A DNA stretch of 64,000 nt from assembly GCA_036971475.1 (NCBI GenBank), contig JBAIZL010000010.1:7620950-7684949 (forward strand), in the 5' to 3' direction. Every line of letters starts with the position of its first letter. The first letter of the stretch is position 1. A program made the position numbers and the translations under genes. Below, one piece after another: positions 35,342 through 48,300 of the stretch. Origin of the DNA: Prosapia bicincta (taxonomy: Eukaryota > Arthropoda > Insecta > Hemiptera > Cercopidae). The notes below the pieces were generated by a model. That model was not told the origin of the DNA. It saw only the letters and a list, made by a program, of their open reading frames with translations, and did not search any database.

Positions 35342-38300
35342 CTGCATTTAAAAAAAAAAAAAAAATGTGTTATAACAATGCATAATATTTGTTATATATT
35401 TTGCAAATACAGTAGAGTCTCGATAATTCGAGGTGAATGGGACTGAGACCCCCTCGGATTACTGAAAACTCGGATTACACAGAAAAAGTTCCCGAGCATT
35501 AGAAAAAATAAGACTTCTAATGAACCCTAATACAGTAAAACCTCTCATATCCAGATCAACGTGGCAACAGCCCGAACTGTATTAATAGCGGGGATAAAGA
35601 CCTGTCCAGCTAATTATTAGTGGCGTCATTGTTTAATTGATTTGTTTGATTCAAGAGAGTTTATTTTCTAATATGTCAACGCACAAGACTAGATATTTGT
35701 GCAGGGATATTTGTCGGCTGTCAAAACTTACAGTGTAAATAAAAAAAGATATCTATGGTCCACTGACCCTCTATCATCTAAACATAACTGATATGAACAC
35801 TCAACACAACATAACAGGGAGCATAAGTGACAGCATAACAATAACAACAGAATGGGGAGGAAGAAAGGTACCGTATTGATATAAACATTTCTTGGAAGCC
35901 CAACTCATTTCCTTTGCACAACGTATTGATATAAATATTACTTAACACCCGATTCATTTTCTTTAGTCTATAAACATTTCCTGGATGCACGACTCATTTC
36001 CTTTCAAATAGTTAAAATAGGCTCAAATAGAAATATGCTCAAATTATACGGAAGCTTGAAATATCGGGACTAGGATTTTTGAGACTCTACTGTATGTTTA
36101 ACTATTTTTGATTAATTAAAATCATACTTAAAGTTCATGATTGTGATTTTCAACTATGATTGTCAGCTGCTATTAGTTTTTGAGGTTAGGTAATGATATG
36201 TTAGTATGATTGTTATATATTAATTAAAACTTTGAAGCCTAAAACTTGAAGGGAAACAACACGCACTATTAAAACCTTCATTTATAGTTACACATAAACA
36301 GTGGACAGTGAATGAATGGATAAACACTCACCCAAATTTAGCTGTTTCTGGTTCCATCTCAAGCAGTTCTCTTATTGGAGACTTTGGAACATTGGTACTG
36401 AATTGTTCTAAGACAAAAATATAAATATTCAATTTAATGGACACATTATTACTTGTACGTTCTGTAATTATAATGTAGTTTATTTTATAACATCGTATTT
36501 ACTAACACAAAGCAAATCTATACTTATTTTGTTCTAATGTGAAAATCACATATAACAAAGCTGGTGTACAATTAGTCATGGTGTTTGCTGGTTAGTCATA
36601 CGTAGGTAGATTAACTTACCTTAGAACTGATAAGTGGCTTTGTGAATATTATGAAAAGTACTGCTTCCCTAAATGTAACATAGTCCTAAAGATGAGACCC
36701 GTAACTACCCAGTGTAATAATCAAAGTAAAATCTAATAACGTAACCTCATTTATGTTTGTCTCCCAATTCTTTAATAATTAAAAGCTAATTATAATAAAA
36801 TTTAGGAATTATTTTTAGTACTTATCATAGACCATGTGAGACTCAAATAACTTCTAAAATATCATACTAAAAACATAGATACAAGAACCAAAGAGTTAAA
36901 TCTAGGACTTTTTGTCTACCATCCAAACTGTACATTTAAATATTCAACAGAGTCAATTTGTATTTTTTAACTTTTTAAGTGTTAATCAAAGTCAATTAAA
37001 ACATTTGTACTTTTATTACAAATGTACTCTGACTGCAATGAGCAACAAATATCAACTTACCAATTTCTGTTTTCATCATTCGATAATAAACTTGCCATAC
37101 AGCGTCTAATGACATTTTACTGTCTAGAAATACAGCTCCTGCGACTGATTCAAAAACATCTCCCAGAGCTTTAGGAACTTCTACATCCTCGGCTTCCTCG
37201 CATTCTTCTTCTCCTATCAAGTAGTACTACAATAAAAATTATAAATTAATCAGCTTCAGAAAGCATTCTTCTTATTCACAATTATTTGTAACTATGGCAG
37301 TCACAAATAAACTTATTTATTTTTAAAATGTATAACATTAACTAAAATATTTTCTAACACAACATAAATGAATAAATTGTGTACTCCAATAATTAAGCAT
37401 AAAACACCAACCTCTTCTATATATTTGAGTACAGTTTTCTGTCATTCCTAATGTTTCAGTAATCTCTTCTGTTGACACGTTTCGGAGTAACACCGTTTTC
37501 AAAATTTCAATCGTACTTTTGAAGAAAGAGTACGATTGAAATTTTGAAAATAGAGTTATTTTCAAACACGTCAACAGAAGAGAATATTGAAACATTAGGA
37601 ATGGCAGAAAACTGTACTCAAACATATAGAAATATTCCTAACAGAAATGAAGATGAGTATTAATAATACCAACCTCTTCGCTTATAGCATGCGAATTTTC
37701 TTCTTGTATGCGAACAAATCGTTCAACAACTTCAGCCAGGCCTGGTGAAAGATGTCTAAAAAACTTGTGAAAACCGTGACGGACAGCAAGAGACGCAAAA
37801 ATTGTGTTATTTACTAAAGCTGAGCGAAGATCTGTCAGAGCGCCAGGACAATGTTGCCTTTTGTCTTCGTATAAATGTCTTGTAATCAAATAATCTGAGC
37901 ACACACAAAAAGTGTCAAATAAATTCACTAAATTATTAAACAAAAATATAACACAGTAATTCTTAATTATTTATAGAATTTGGTACCAGCGGTAAAATAA
38001 AAATGGCATTTTCTTAAAAACTTAACAATGTCACACATGAGTGGGTTAAAACAGTATAGCAAACATTATTTGTATTTAATGCAGCTACTCATAAACATTG
38101 GCATACCGGTAAGCAGTTGCTATGTTTCATGAACAAAAGAGTGAAATGGATTACTTAACCCTTTAACACGTTGACTGCCATTGCGGTACCGGTGACCGAC
38201 ATTGTATTTTTGCTTATGGTCACCTGTGACTAACAATGTAGACCTAACTTTAGTTCATCACACAAGGATGTCGAGCACATTCACTATGTATTTAACCATA

Positions 38301-41300
38301 TGAGGTGTCCATCATGGCTTCTGTGTGTTCCTGCCACTTGGCGTTTAGAAATTTTTTTAATTATTTTTTTTACAAGACTATAATTTTTGGGAAACTAGAA
38401 GTTAGGAATTACAAGGAAATATTAGAATGAAATAATTTTTATTTACACTAATTTGTAGAACTAAATTACGTTTTAGAATAGTGTTACATTTGGTTTAATC
38501 CTAAAAAAAATTCACCTAAAAAAACTGAACAATTAAAAAAATAGAAACTAAAAACTTTAATTTAAAACGTCTTCCTCTAATTCATAAGATTATATGAAAT
38601 TTGTGAAAACAGCTCAATTTAAAACATACTTATATTGAAACAATACAAACATAAATGTAACAATAATGTTCGGATTATATTTATAATCTAATTATTCGAG
38701 AAAAATATTTTCAAACAAAAATACAGCTATGCTCAAAATTTATATTGTATATCCATAAAATACATGAACATAGATTTCTTTTAGTGTTTAAAAATATCTA
38801 TAATATTGTGCAAATGCGTTATAGTATATACTTATACTTGAATTTATATTGAAAAAGTTCAATAAAAATGTTAACATTGTACATTCATTTGGAAGATTGA
38901 CTTTGAACAACGAATGCGTAGTAAGCTCAACAATGTGACCCGACACAGCGCCTCGTAGTATAAATATTTACGAAACTCCATGGCGGTCACCGGTGTCTGA
39001 CATTATAAAATAAACTAGTTTGAATGAATAAACACGCTAGATGACAAAATATTATTGTTTTGTCATTATTTAAACAAAAGGTACAACCAAAAAAAATTGT
39101 GTTTGAAGGCTATTGGAAAACTGGTTGGCAGTCAGTGTTAAGGAGTAATGATGACTGGTAGCAGTACTCAGAGGTGCAGGACAATATATATAAAAATTAC
39201 ATTCAGGAGTGAAAAACAATTTTTTTTAAGCATAAGTATTTAGTTATAAAACAATTATTTTGTTTGTTATTTTTTGTTTAAAATTGCAGATAAAATATGT
39301 TTTCAAAATTTTACTTGGTATGAAAATACATCTGACGCTAGTTGCTTTTACAACATTAGTGGAAAATAAAGCATTACTTATCAAAGAGAGAATTTAGTTA
39401 GATATACAAAATATTTATAAACTCATTTAGCATTCACATATGATACGTTTACATGGCTAAGTGATAAAGTCAAAAACCTTTTCTTGCCAGTTAGCTTATT
39501 ATGTGAGCAACCGAAACATGAAATTGTGATTTTGTTGTTTATCATTTAAACACAAAAGATAAAAACACATAAGATATAAAAAAATACCAGTAAAATAATA
39601 AAAATTAAAAGGCTCACAGAATTCACACAAATCAAAATGGCAAAAAACAATAAATACTTCATATCAAAATGAAATGTAGCACTATAAACTAAGAATAAAT
39701 ATAAACCACTAGCATTAGGAGCCAAGGTCGGACTGAAGGTTATGTTTGGTACAGGTTCTAGCCTCTTTTGGTATAGCTTTATTATCTGTCAAACTACTGT
39801 GTACGATCTACTGTGCACTCTGTGTGCCTAATCACATCGTTGTTCTCTTCAGTTATCTACGTAACTTGAATTATTACAACTAAATTCAACAGGCATGTGA
39901 CTTTGACTTTTTTAAATTCTTGCCATTTTTTCAGTGTAGCCAACTCCTGGAACCAGTCTCTCATTTTCTCTTCTCGTTTAGGTTTTCCTTGCCATTCTAG
40001 TTCATCCTCAATAGTTTTGATCATCCAAATAATTTTTCAAATAAGTTGAAATCTAACTCATATCAATAAGTTATTTATTTTATCAAATTCGCCTATTATT
40101 AAAGTCATGTTTTCATTATTTTCTCATTGGACATTATTCAACTGCAAATGTTAGCACATTGTCAAATAGTTGGTGAAACTTTTGGCCAATTCACTCTTTT
40201 AGTTAACATTTTAACTTCTTTAATCTAAAAGGTTTTAGTGAACAATTGTAGTGGAAAAGTGATGTGCACACACAACGCCTTCAACTACACCTGTTAAGAA
40301 CATTTTCACTATTCAAACTTTGTTCACAACTTATAAACTCAGATGACTCACAAATCTGCCTTTTAAATTCATGTGTTTGGTCCTCCAGAAATATTATTAT
40401 TTGTTACTGTCATTTCTGTCAAATTCAAGGACTAAAATATACAATGTTTTCAATTGTATTATGGATCAGGAAAGAGGTATCAGACGAATAAAACAATACT
40501 ACTACATGTTACATAGCAAAAACTACCAGTACACCGTTACTTCATTAGGCTAAGTTAATAAATGACGTGCCAGTACATCACCACTTCTTTGCCAGTAAAA
40601 CTTACGTCTCAAACGTTTGAAACCATTTTGTAGAAATAAGGTAAACTATGATAAATTAAATATATAAGTAGCACTATAGAAATACTATCTTGAGTGATCT
40701 TTACTCTGAGACAAGAATATAATGACCTAGTAGAACTATAGAGAGTAAAATTAACAAATTGAAAAAAAAATTTTCAAATTTTGTAGTTATTTAACCCTTT
40801 GATTAGCATTTGCGTACCAGTAAGTGAGATCGCACAACAGCCAGTGGGAGCATTCCTGTATATATACGCTCTACCACTTCTTTCAAATTCTCATTGCTGT
40901 ATGTTTATGATTTGTTTTCTTGTGCATTGTCTTGTATTCTAGGTTAAATATTTGCTATTATCTGGACAATAAATATTACATAGAGTACCTAATCACCATT
41001 CTTTTGTTTCCTAGTTTATGTGGTATTTTACAATGAATAGGGGATTGAATAATGAAGAAGTTCTTTTGTTTTTAAAAGTCTATAGGTTTTCCGTGTTTAC
41101 AGGTCATTTTTAAGTTTGTGCGGTATTTCACAAAGAATAGGTATTTAACAAAAGAAAAGATTAACAGATAATTTTTAGAAAACAAATTGTCAGTATGAGT
41201 AAAGTAAAGTTTGGTTAACATGTGGAAATAAATAAACGAAAAAAAAATATTGACAAATATTACTGTAATTTAAAAAATTAGAGAAAAATAATTCAAAAAA

Positions 41301-42299
41301 AGAAAAGGTGTAAAAATATTTCAAAAATATGTTGCTCCCAGGAGCCATATCAGGGCAGGCAGGCCTTAATCCTGAGGCATAACTGAAAAATGTTCCAATT
41401 TTTTAATTTTTAACAAGATATTTTACCTTTGGAGAAACCTATATAACTTTTTTTTAATTCGTAATATATACAATAAACTAGTATTAATGTAATAAATCTC
41501 ATATCTCTAGTACGAATTGTAAAATTAGTCCTACTAAAGTAGTTACTATACCTAGGACAGCATCTCCCAAAAACTCTAATCGTTGGTAGCAATCAGTCAA
41601 ACGGTTTGGGCTGTAAGATGCATGAGTCATTGCTTGGAGCAGGTAACTGCGATCATGGAAACGATATCTCAACCTCTTTTCAAATACATCAAAACCATTC
41701 AAAAGTAAATTCAACTGCATGTCAGCATTAGGGACATGCCGTAGTAATGGTGAATGCGGTGGTTTCAAGTACCCATAACAAATCTGAAAAAAAGATCTAT
41801 CTCAATTTTAATGGACTAAATTTTGTACACAAAAATGAATAATTCAGTTATTCCTTTGGAAAAAGTTTGTATTAATGAATGCATTTAGGAATCTAAATAC
41901 ATAGTGAAAATATGTAACCAAACAAATAAAATAATAAAAAACTAAATAACCATTAGAGATGGGCCTATTTCGATTTTTGAATCCAGGAATCGTCGATTCT
42001 ATTGGAATCAAGTATTCGTCGATACCCGATTTCCCATTGATTAAAGTGCCATTCCGATTTTTGTTTTTAAATGTTGAAATATGCATATGGTGTAATTTAT
42101 AGGCAATATAATCAACTATCAACTGGCCTTATTTTTGTATTAGTTGCATTGGTTGAATTAAATGATTAGAGCAAAAGCATATTTTAGTAAACGAAAGTGT
42201 TATTATTATTTATGGCACAACAACAAAGACGATCAGAAGCATTTTTGGTCTGTTTGTCACTGCTTGTCTCACTCTCACTCGGGGTGAACTCAATTCTTA

Positions 42300-42330
<31 letters not shown>

Positions 42331-45300
42331 CGTCTCTGGCCGCCACTACTCTGCCACCACTTCATAGATTCTAAACAAAACACAAAGAAAAGGTAGTTCC
42401 AATTTCTCCAGTTATACAAACTGAAATGACTATTACTGAGATTATACTGTAATTGTGGACTGAAGTTCATTTTTGTAATTTTAAATAAATCATTATTTTT
42501 AACCAATATGTTTATCATGCTTTCATAAATTCCTATTTATAAATGAAGGTCGAACGTTTTGTGTAGCCTATTACATTAAAATTTAACTTTTAAAAGGTTT
42601 CACTGTATGACCAAGATGTTTGCTATATTCATTATTAAAGAATATCATGTAGCCCTATATAACTTAAAAGAATTGATAATCGACTTAAGAATCGAGAATC
42701 GACAAGAAAATTTTGAGTATTGGAATCTAAATTTTTAAGTATTGGCCCATCCCTAACCACAATATATATTAAGTTTATTACAGGGAATTTTTATTTGCTA
42801 TTCTACATATAAATTAGCAAATATGTTTTATGTGGACTTTGTTTTCCATGGTGATTAGCAAATCTGTTTAACTCAGGAAACTACACTCCATCAGACTACG
42901 ATCCATAAATAGAGGATTTTAGGGGGTGGGCAGGGTTGGTAGCAATGCCTTCCCCTCCTTAGTTATATTCAATGTTAATGGGAATTTCCAATCATTTTCA
43001 TGTTTCGACTCTGTTCAGTGGCCTGTCTGTTGTCTATCAGACTTTGCACTACCATTGTAAAGTTATTTTGTATTACCGCCTAAGTAGTCTAATTCGATAG
43101 GAAGTAATTCTAATTGTCGCCGTGAGACAGCGACAGCTGACCGATAGTAAAACAGCCGTCCAGGCAGTTTGATATTTCTGGTCTAGTTTTAAAATGAAAT
43201 AGGAGAATTGTTAGGAAAGACCCAGACTAGCGAGTCGAGAGAGAATACGTCTTTCTGACAACCAACGGACTGTATCCGGCCGAATGCTAGCTTCTTGTGA
43301 GACCAGTAAGAGGTAACACTAGTCATTAAATAAGATAAAAGATTTATTAATTGTTCCATTTTAGATTTGTTAATAATTCGTACGTTTATTTGAACACACT
43401 GTCCACAGCCCTTCGGAGGATTTCATGTCATTTAATTGTGCTAATTAAAATTAATATTGACGATTTAATGTTTTATTAAAACCTCTGTATAACTCTAATG
43501 TTTAAATTAATTTTTAAAATGTTTTTCCTGAAGCCGTCTGAGAGGAATTAACATGTGGAGTAGGGGTGTTTACCATTCCTGGGTTAAACAACTTAGCAAA
43601 TAATTTATAAATAACCACTTACTAAATTTAAAATTCAAGTTAGTTTTTCAGAGCATGGTGTAACCTGAGAATTCCTATTAATTCGGGACTTATAAAGACT
43701 TTTATAAAAACTACTATGGCTTTTTTGTTTATCATTACGTTATTTTGAAACTTTCAGGACTTATTATTTGATATGTTCTTCATAAAACTACTATTATGAT
43801 ATAATTAATTTAAATAAATCTGTATTGACTATGACTAAAACGGTTTTCAGAATTGATAAGGGCAACAAATTATTTGCTGAAACGTTGTACTAAATAAATA
43901 AACTTTTGACTCAATATTCAACCGTCTTATCATTTATTCAATAGTTAACTCGAGTGCTCACATAACATATACAGAATATAAATATTTCTGTCTATTTCAC
44001 TTTAGTATAAAACCCATTGTTTACACCAAACACAACCTCAAAACTTCACGCATATTATATTCGTATTTCCAGAAAGGTTACCCATCTTGAAGAAACAAAA
44101 TATTTATGGAACAAATATTGCTGATTCACCTGGCAAATGCTGTGATATGGCAGAAAAATGTGAAACTACTACGAGCTACACTGGACAGAACAGTTCTGTC
44201 CTGGAATGTCACGGCGCCACAACAGTCGGCGTGAATGTTTGCTAATGGGTTATTCAAATTACTTCTCATCAGTATCTTATGAGATCAGTGTTTCTTCATC
44301 AGACACTGATAAAAACCCCTTCTTTCGATTATGTCTAAGTATGTTTTTCTTAAATTATCACTTTCTTACAAATCAATACTGGTAAAGTTATTTACAAAGT
44401 ATAAAAAATACATATTTTTTCATTTCTTCTCCAGTTTATCTGAACTATTCCAATTTCTAACTAAAAAACTTATAAATAAACCTCTTTATTTGTTTCAATG
44501 AAAGTTATATCAAGTTTTTTTTTCTATTTTGTATTTTATTATTATTATTTTTCATTTATTGTGAGATTAATTTACTAAATACTTGTAAAATTTAATACCT
44601 TTTTCCAGTAACTCCTAAAAAGTGTAAAATCAAGACTTCCTGGGATTGATACAAAATTATCTACAACTGTTTCCAAAGGGATCATATCTATATATATATA
44701 TATATATACTTCTTCGTTATTTTAATATTTTAAAGTGATTTTTTTAATGTACCTGGGTATTGTTTTCTCCTGGCTGTAGGCTTCCAATCTGACGTTTTTC
44801 ACTTGAATTAGAATTCACTGTAATTTCTTCGAAAGGTAAAACACGAATACCTAACCAAGACATAAAGAGAAGAGCACCACGAGGACCACAATCAATCAAA
44901 TAGGCACCTAAATTTTAAAACAAACAATAAGTTTCAAAATAGTTTTATAAGTATTATCTTAAATAATTACACAGATAAATTAGGTAATTATTACTTCATA
45001 ATAAAATTTATTAATTTAGAAAATTAAAGCATAAAATTAATTGTTAAATGTATCCATAATTAGTAAAAAATTATTATTGTTAATTAAAATATTTAAAATA
45101 ATAAATATGTAAAATAAATAAATAAATGAATTACAAATCAAATATTGTTTATGGTCTGATTATAGCTTCCCTCCTATATTCATGCAACTAATGCAACTCT
45201 ATGCAACTGTATAGAATTAAAATAATTTCAAAAAACCTATTTACCCTAATTATATTAGAAAAACTACCAAGACACAATCACACTATACTCTCATTGTTAC

Positions 45301-48300
45301 CTTAAATCATTAAGTATACTGCACATTATCAAGTAGCATTCGATCCAGCTTGGATTTTATGCAACACAATCAAATGATTAGGACTAGTCTAAGACCTTAA
45401 CCTAAATGACAACTGATATGTTGGTTAGAAGAAACCCCTAAGAAGACTATAGAAATCCTACTTTATTTGTCCTGTCATTCCAAAGACATAGATAAATGTC
45501 TTTCTTTATGGTAACAGTTTGAAGAGGCAAAAACAGTCACCGACTCATGAGAAATGTGTTGTTCGTGCTCATTTGAAGCACAAAGATAACACAATAACAA
45601 GGATCAAGAACGACTTACTTTTGATAACACATATCTCTTGAGATTAAGGAAATAATCAATGACATATAAATAGAACCAGCATTGTAGTGGATAAACTAAT
45701 CCTTTTTCAGGTTTATTTCCATTACATATCCTGATTGTGTTTTTAGATCGTTTAAGCAACTACTACGGACAGATTGAGAATTATTTTATATTTTATTTCA
45801 ATCATTCCACAAATAAAAACAGAAGAAAGCATGGGCAGAAAAAGAGCTCTAAAACTTTTTATTTCCTAAGAAAACTGGTCCTACAAATTTAAGTCATTTC
45901 CTAATTTTTTTTTTTACTAAGACTTCAACACTTGACTATTACAGACATATATATCACAGTTATCAACAACATGGCAGAGTTTGGCCATTTTACCCCTGGA
46001 CACAGGTAGGTCTAGCAACATTTAATTTAAACATATTCTTCTCATTTCAGTCAACTCAGTCAAGCTATTCTCCCCCTCCTCACAATATAAAGAAGGTTTA
46101 TATTTTTAATGTTCTCTAATATTCCTGAAATTTTTTGATCAAGAAAAACTATGTTAAACAGCGTCAAATAATATGGCCATGGTTACCCTAACTGTGTTCA
46201 TAAAATAAAATAACAAGAATAAATCAAGAGATAATAGTTATACAAAAAGAGTAATAAGACACAATTATTTGTGACCAATAAGTTTGGCATTACAATATAT
46301 TTACTAAAAATGTATAAATAAGTGGTTAAAATATACGAGGGTCGTCCAGAAAGTAAAGAACGAATGCGCATCACGGACGGCGCAGTTCCCCCACCACCGC
46401 GGGAGTGGGCTTATTCTTTAGTCCAAACCTTCCGCTTCAGTTTGAGCTATGTAGCGGTGCCGTGAGGTCACGTTTGCGTGTCTTGTGGAAGTTCAAAATG
46501 GCGGCGCCAATTGAAAATCCCGCCAAGTGTGAAGTCCGTAGTGTGATTCGGTTTCTGAATATGCAGCATGTTCGACCCATAGAAATTTATAGGCAAATTA
46601 AGGCAGTGTACGGTGACAATGCGATGAACGAGTCATCGGTGAGAAAATGGTGCATCAAATTTAATGAAGGCAGAACTAGTGTGCACAACGAGGAACGAAG
46701 TGGAAGGTCATTTCACTTTGAGCGGTCTACTGGCATTTTTTCCACAAATTTCAAGGTCGCTTTTGCACGAAATAGTGACGGAGCGTCTTGGTTATCGAAA
46801 GATGTGTGCTCGTTAGGTGCCTAAGATGCTTACTGATGTCCACAAGACCAAACGGATGGGAGCAGCGCTTGAGTTTTTGACTCAGTATGACGAAGATGGT
46901 GAGACGTTTCTTGACCGCATCGTAAAGGGTGACGAAACTTGGGTTTCGTATCGAACCCCGGAAACAAAGCTCCAGTCAATGGAATGGCATCACTCGAATT
47001 CGCCGAAAAAAAACCGGAAAGAAAAGCCAAATTTGAACACCAGGAAAGTGATGGCAACAGTTTTTTGGGACAGGAAAGGCCTAATCCATGTGGAGTTCAT
47101 GCCGAGAGGAGAAACAATCAACTCAGTGGCCTACATCGAGACCTTGCATCGGCTTCGCCGCGCTATTCAAAACAAACGACGCGGAATGCTGTCGTCAAAG
47201 GTGGTGCTGATCCACGACAATGATCGGCCTCATTGCAGTGCACAAACCAAGGCAGAACTTCAATCTTTCAAATGGCAAATCTTTGGACATCCTCCGTATA
47301 GTCCGGATCTGGCTCCGAGTGACTATCACTTGTTTCCAAAGTTAAAAATGTTTTTAGGCGGGAAAAACTTTTTGGACGACGATGATCTCAAAGAAGGAGT
47401 AAAAACGTGGCTTCATTCCTTGGCGGCAGAAGAGTATAACGTCGGTATTCAAAAATTGGTGTCACGCTACAACAAGTGCCTTGATGGTTCCGGTGATTTT
47501 ATTGAAAAATAGAGTAAAGTTATAAATAGTTGTAAATAAATGTTCATCCTCGTATCTTTTGTTTTCATTGACCTACACCAAAACGTTCTTTACTTTCTGG
47601 ACGACCCTCGTTTTTTTTTTTTTGAATAAATTTTAATATTTCTGTTCAAATGATTTTTTATTTAATACAGTCTAACTTTGAAATGCTACTTGAAACTCAG
47701 ATTCCACGGAAAGAGTTGGTGAGCATTAGAAAAATAAGACTTCTAGTGAATCCTAATACAGTAAAACCCCTTATATTCAGATCAATGTGGCAACAGCCTC
47801 AACCGGATTTATTAATAGCGGGGATAAAGACCAGTCCAGCTAATCATGAGTATCGTCATTGTTTGCTCAAGAGATTTTGTTTTCTGATATATCACGCACA
47901 AGACTAGACATTTGTGCAGGGATGTTTGTTGGCTGTCAAAATTTAAATACAGAAAGATATTTATGGCCCATTGAATTTCTGTCATCTAAACACAACTGAT
48001 ACGACATTCAAACACGATATAACAGCGAACATGAGCGACAGCACAATATCAACAGAATGGGGAGGAAGAAAAATACCGTATTGATAACATTTCTTGGACG
48101 CCCGACTCATTTCCTTTGAAATAGATAAAATATGCTCAAACAGAAATAGGCTTGAATTATACGGAAGCTTGAAACATCAAGACTCGGTTTTTCAAGACTC
48201 TACTGAAATGAACATATGATATTGAAATTCTAGACAATGAAATAAAGTAAAATTATTTATTCTAATTATAGTAATATAAACAAAAATAAATGTAACAAAA

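Noticed and set aside
43850..43935. PLE tail (GCTGAAACGTTGTA)
   Set aside because: Too short and without a partner arm or coding part; mentioned only within the intron entry.
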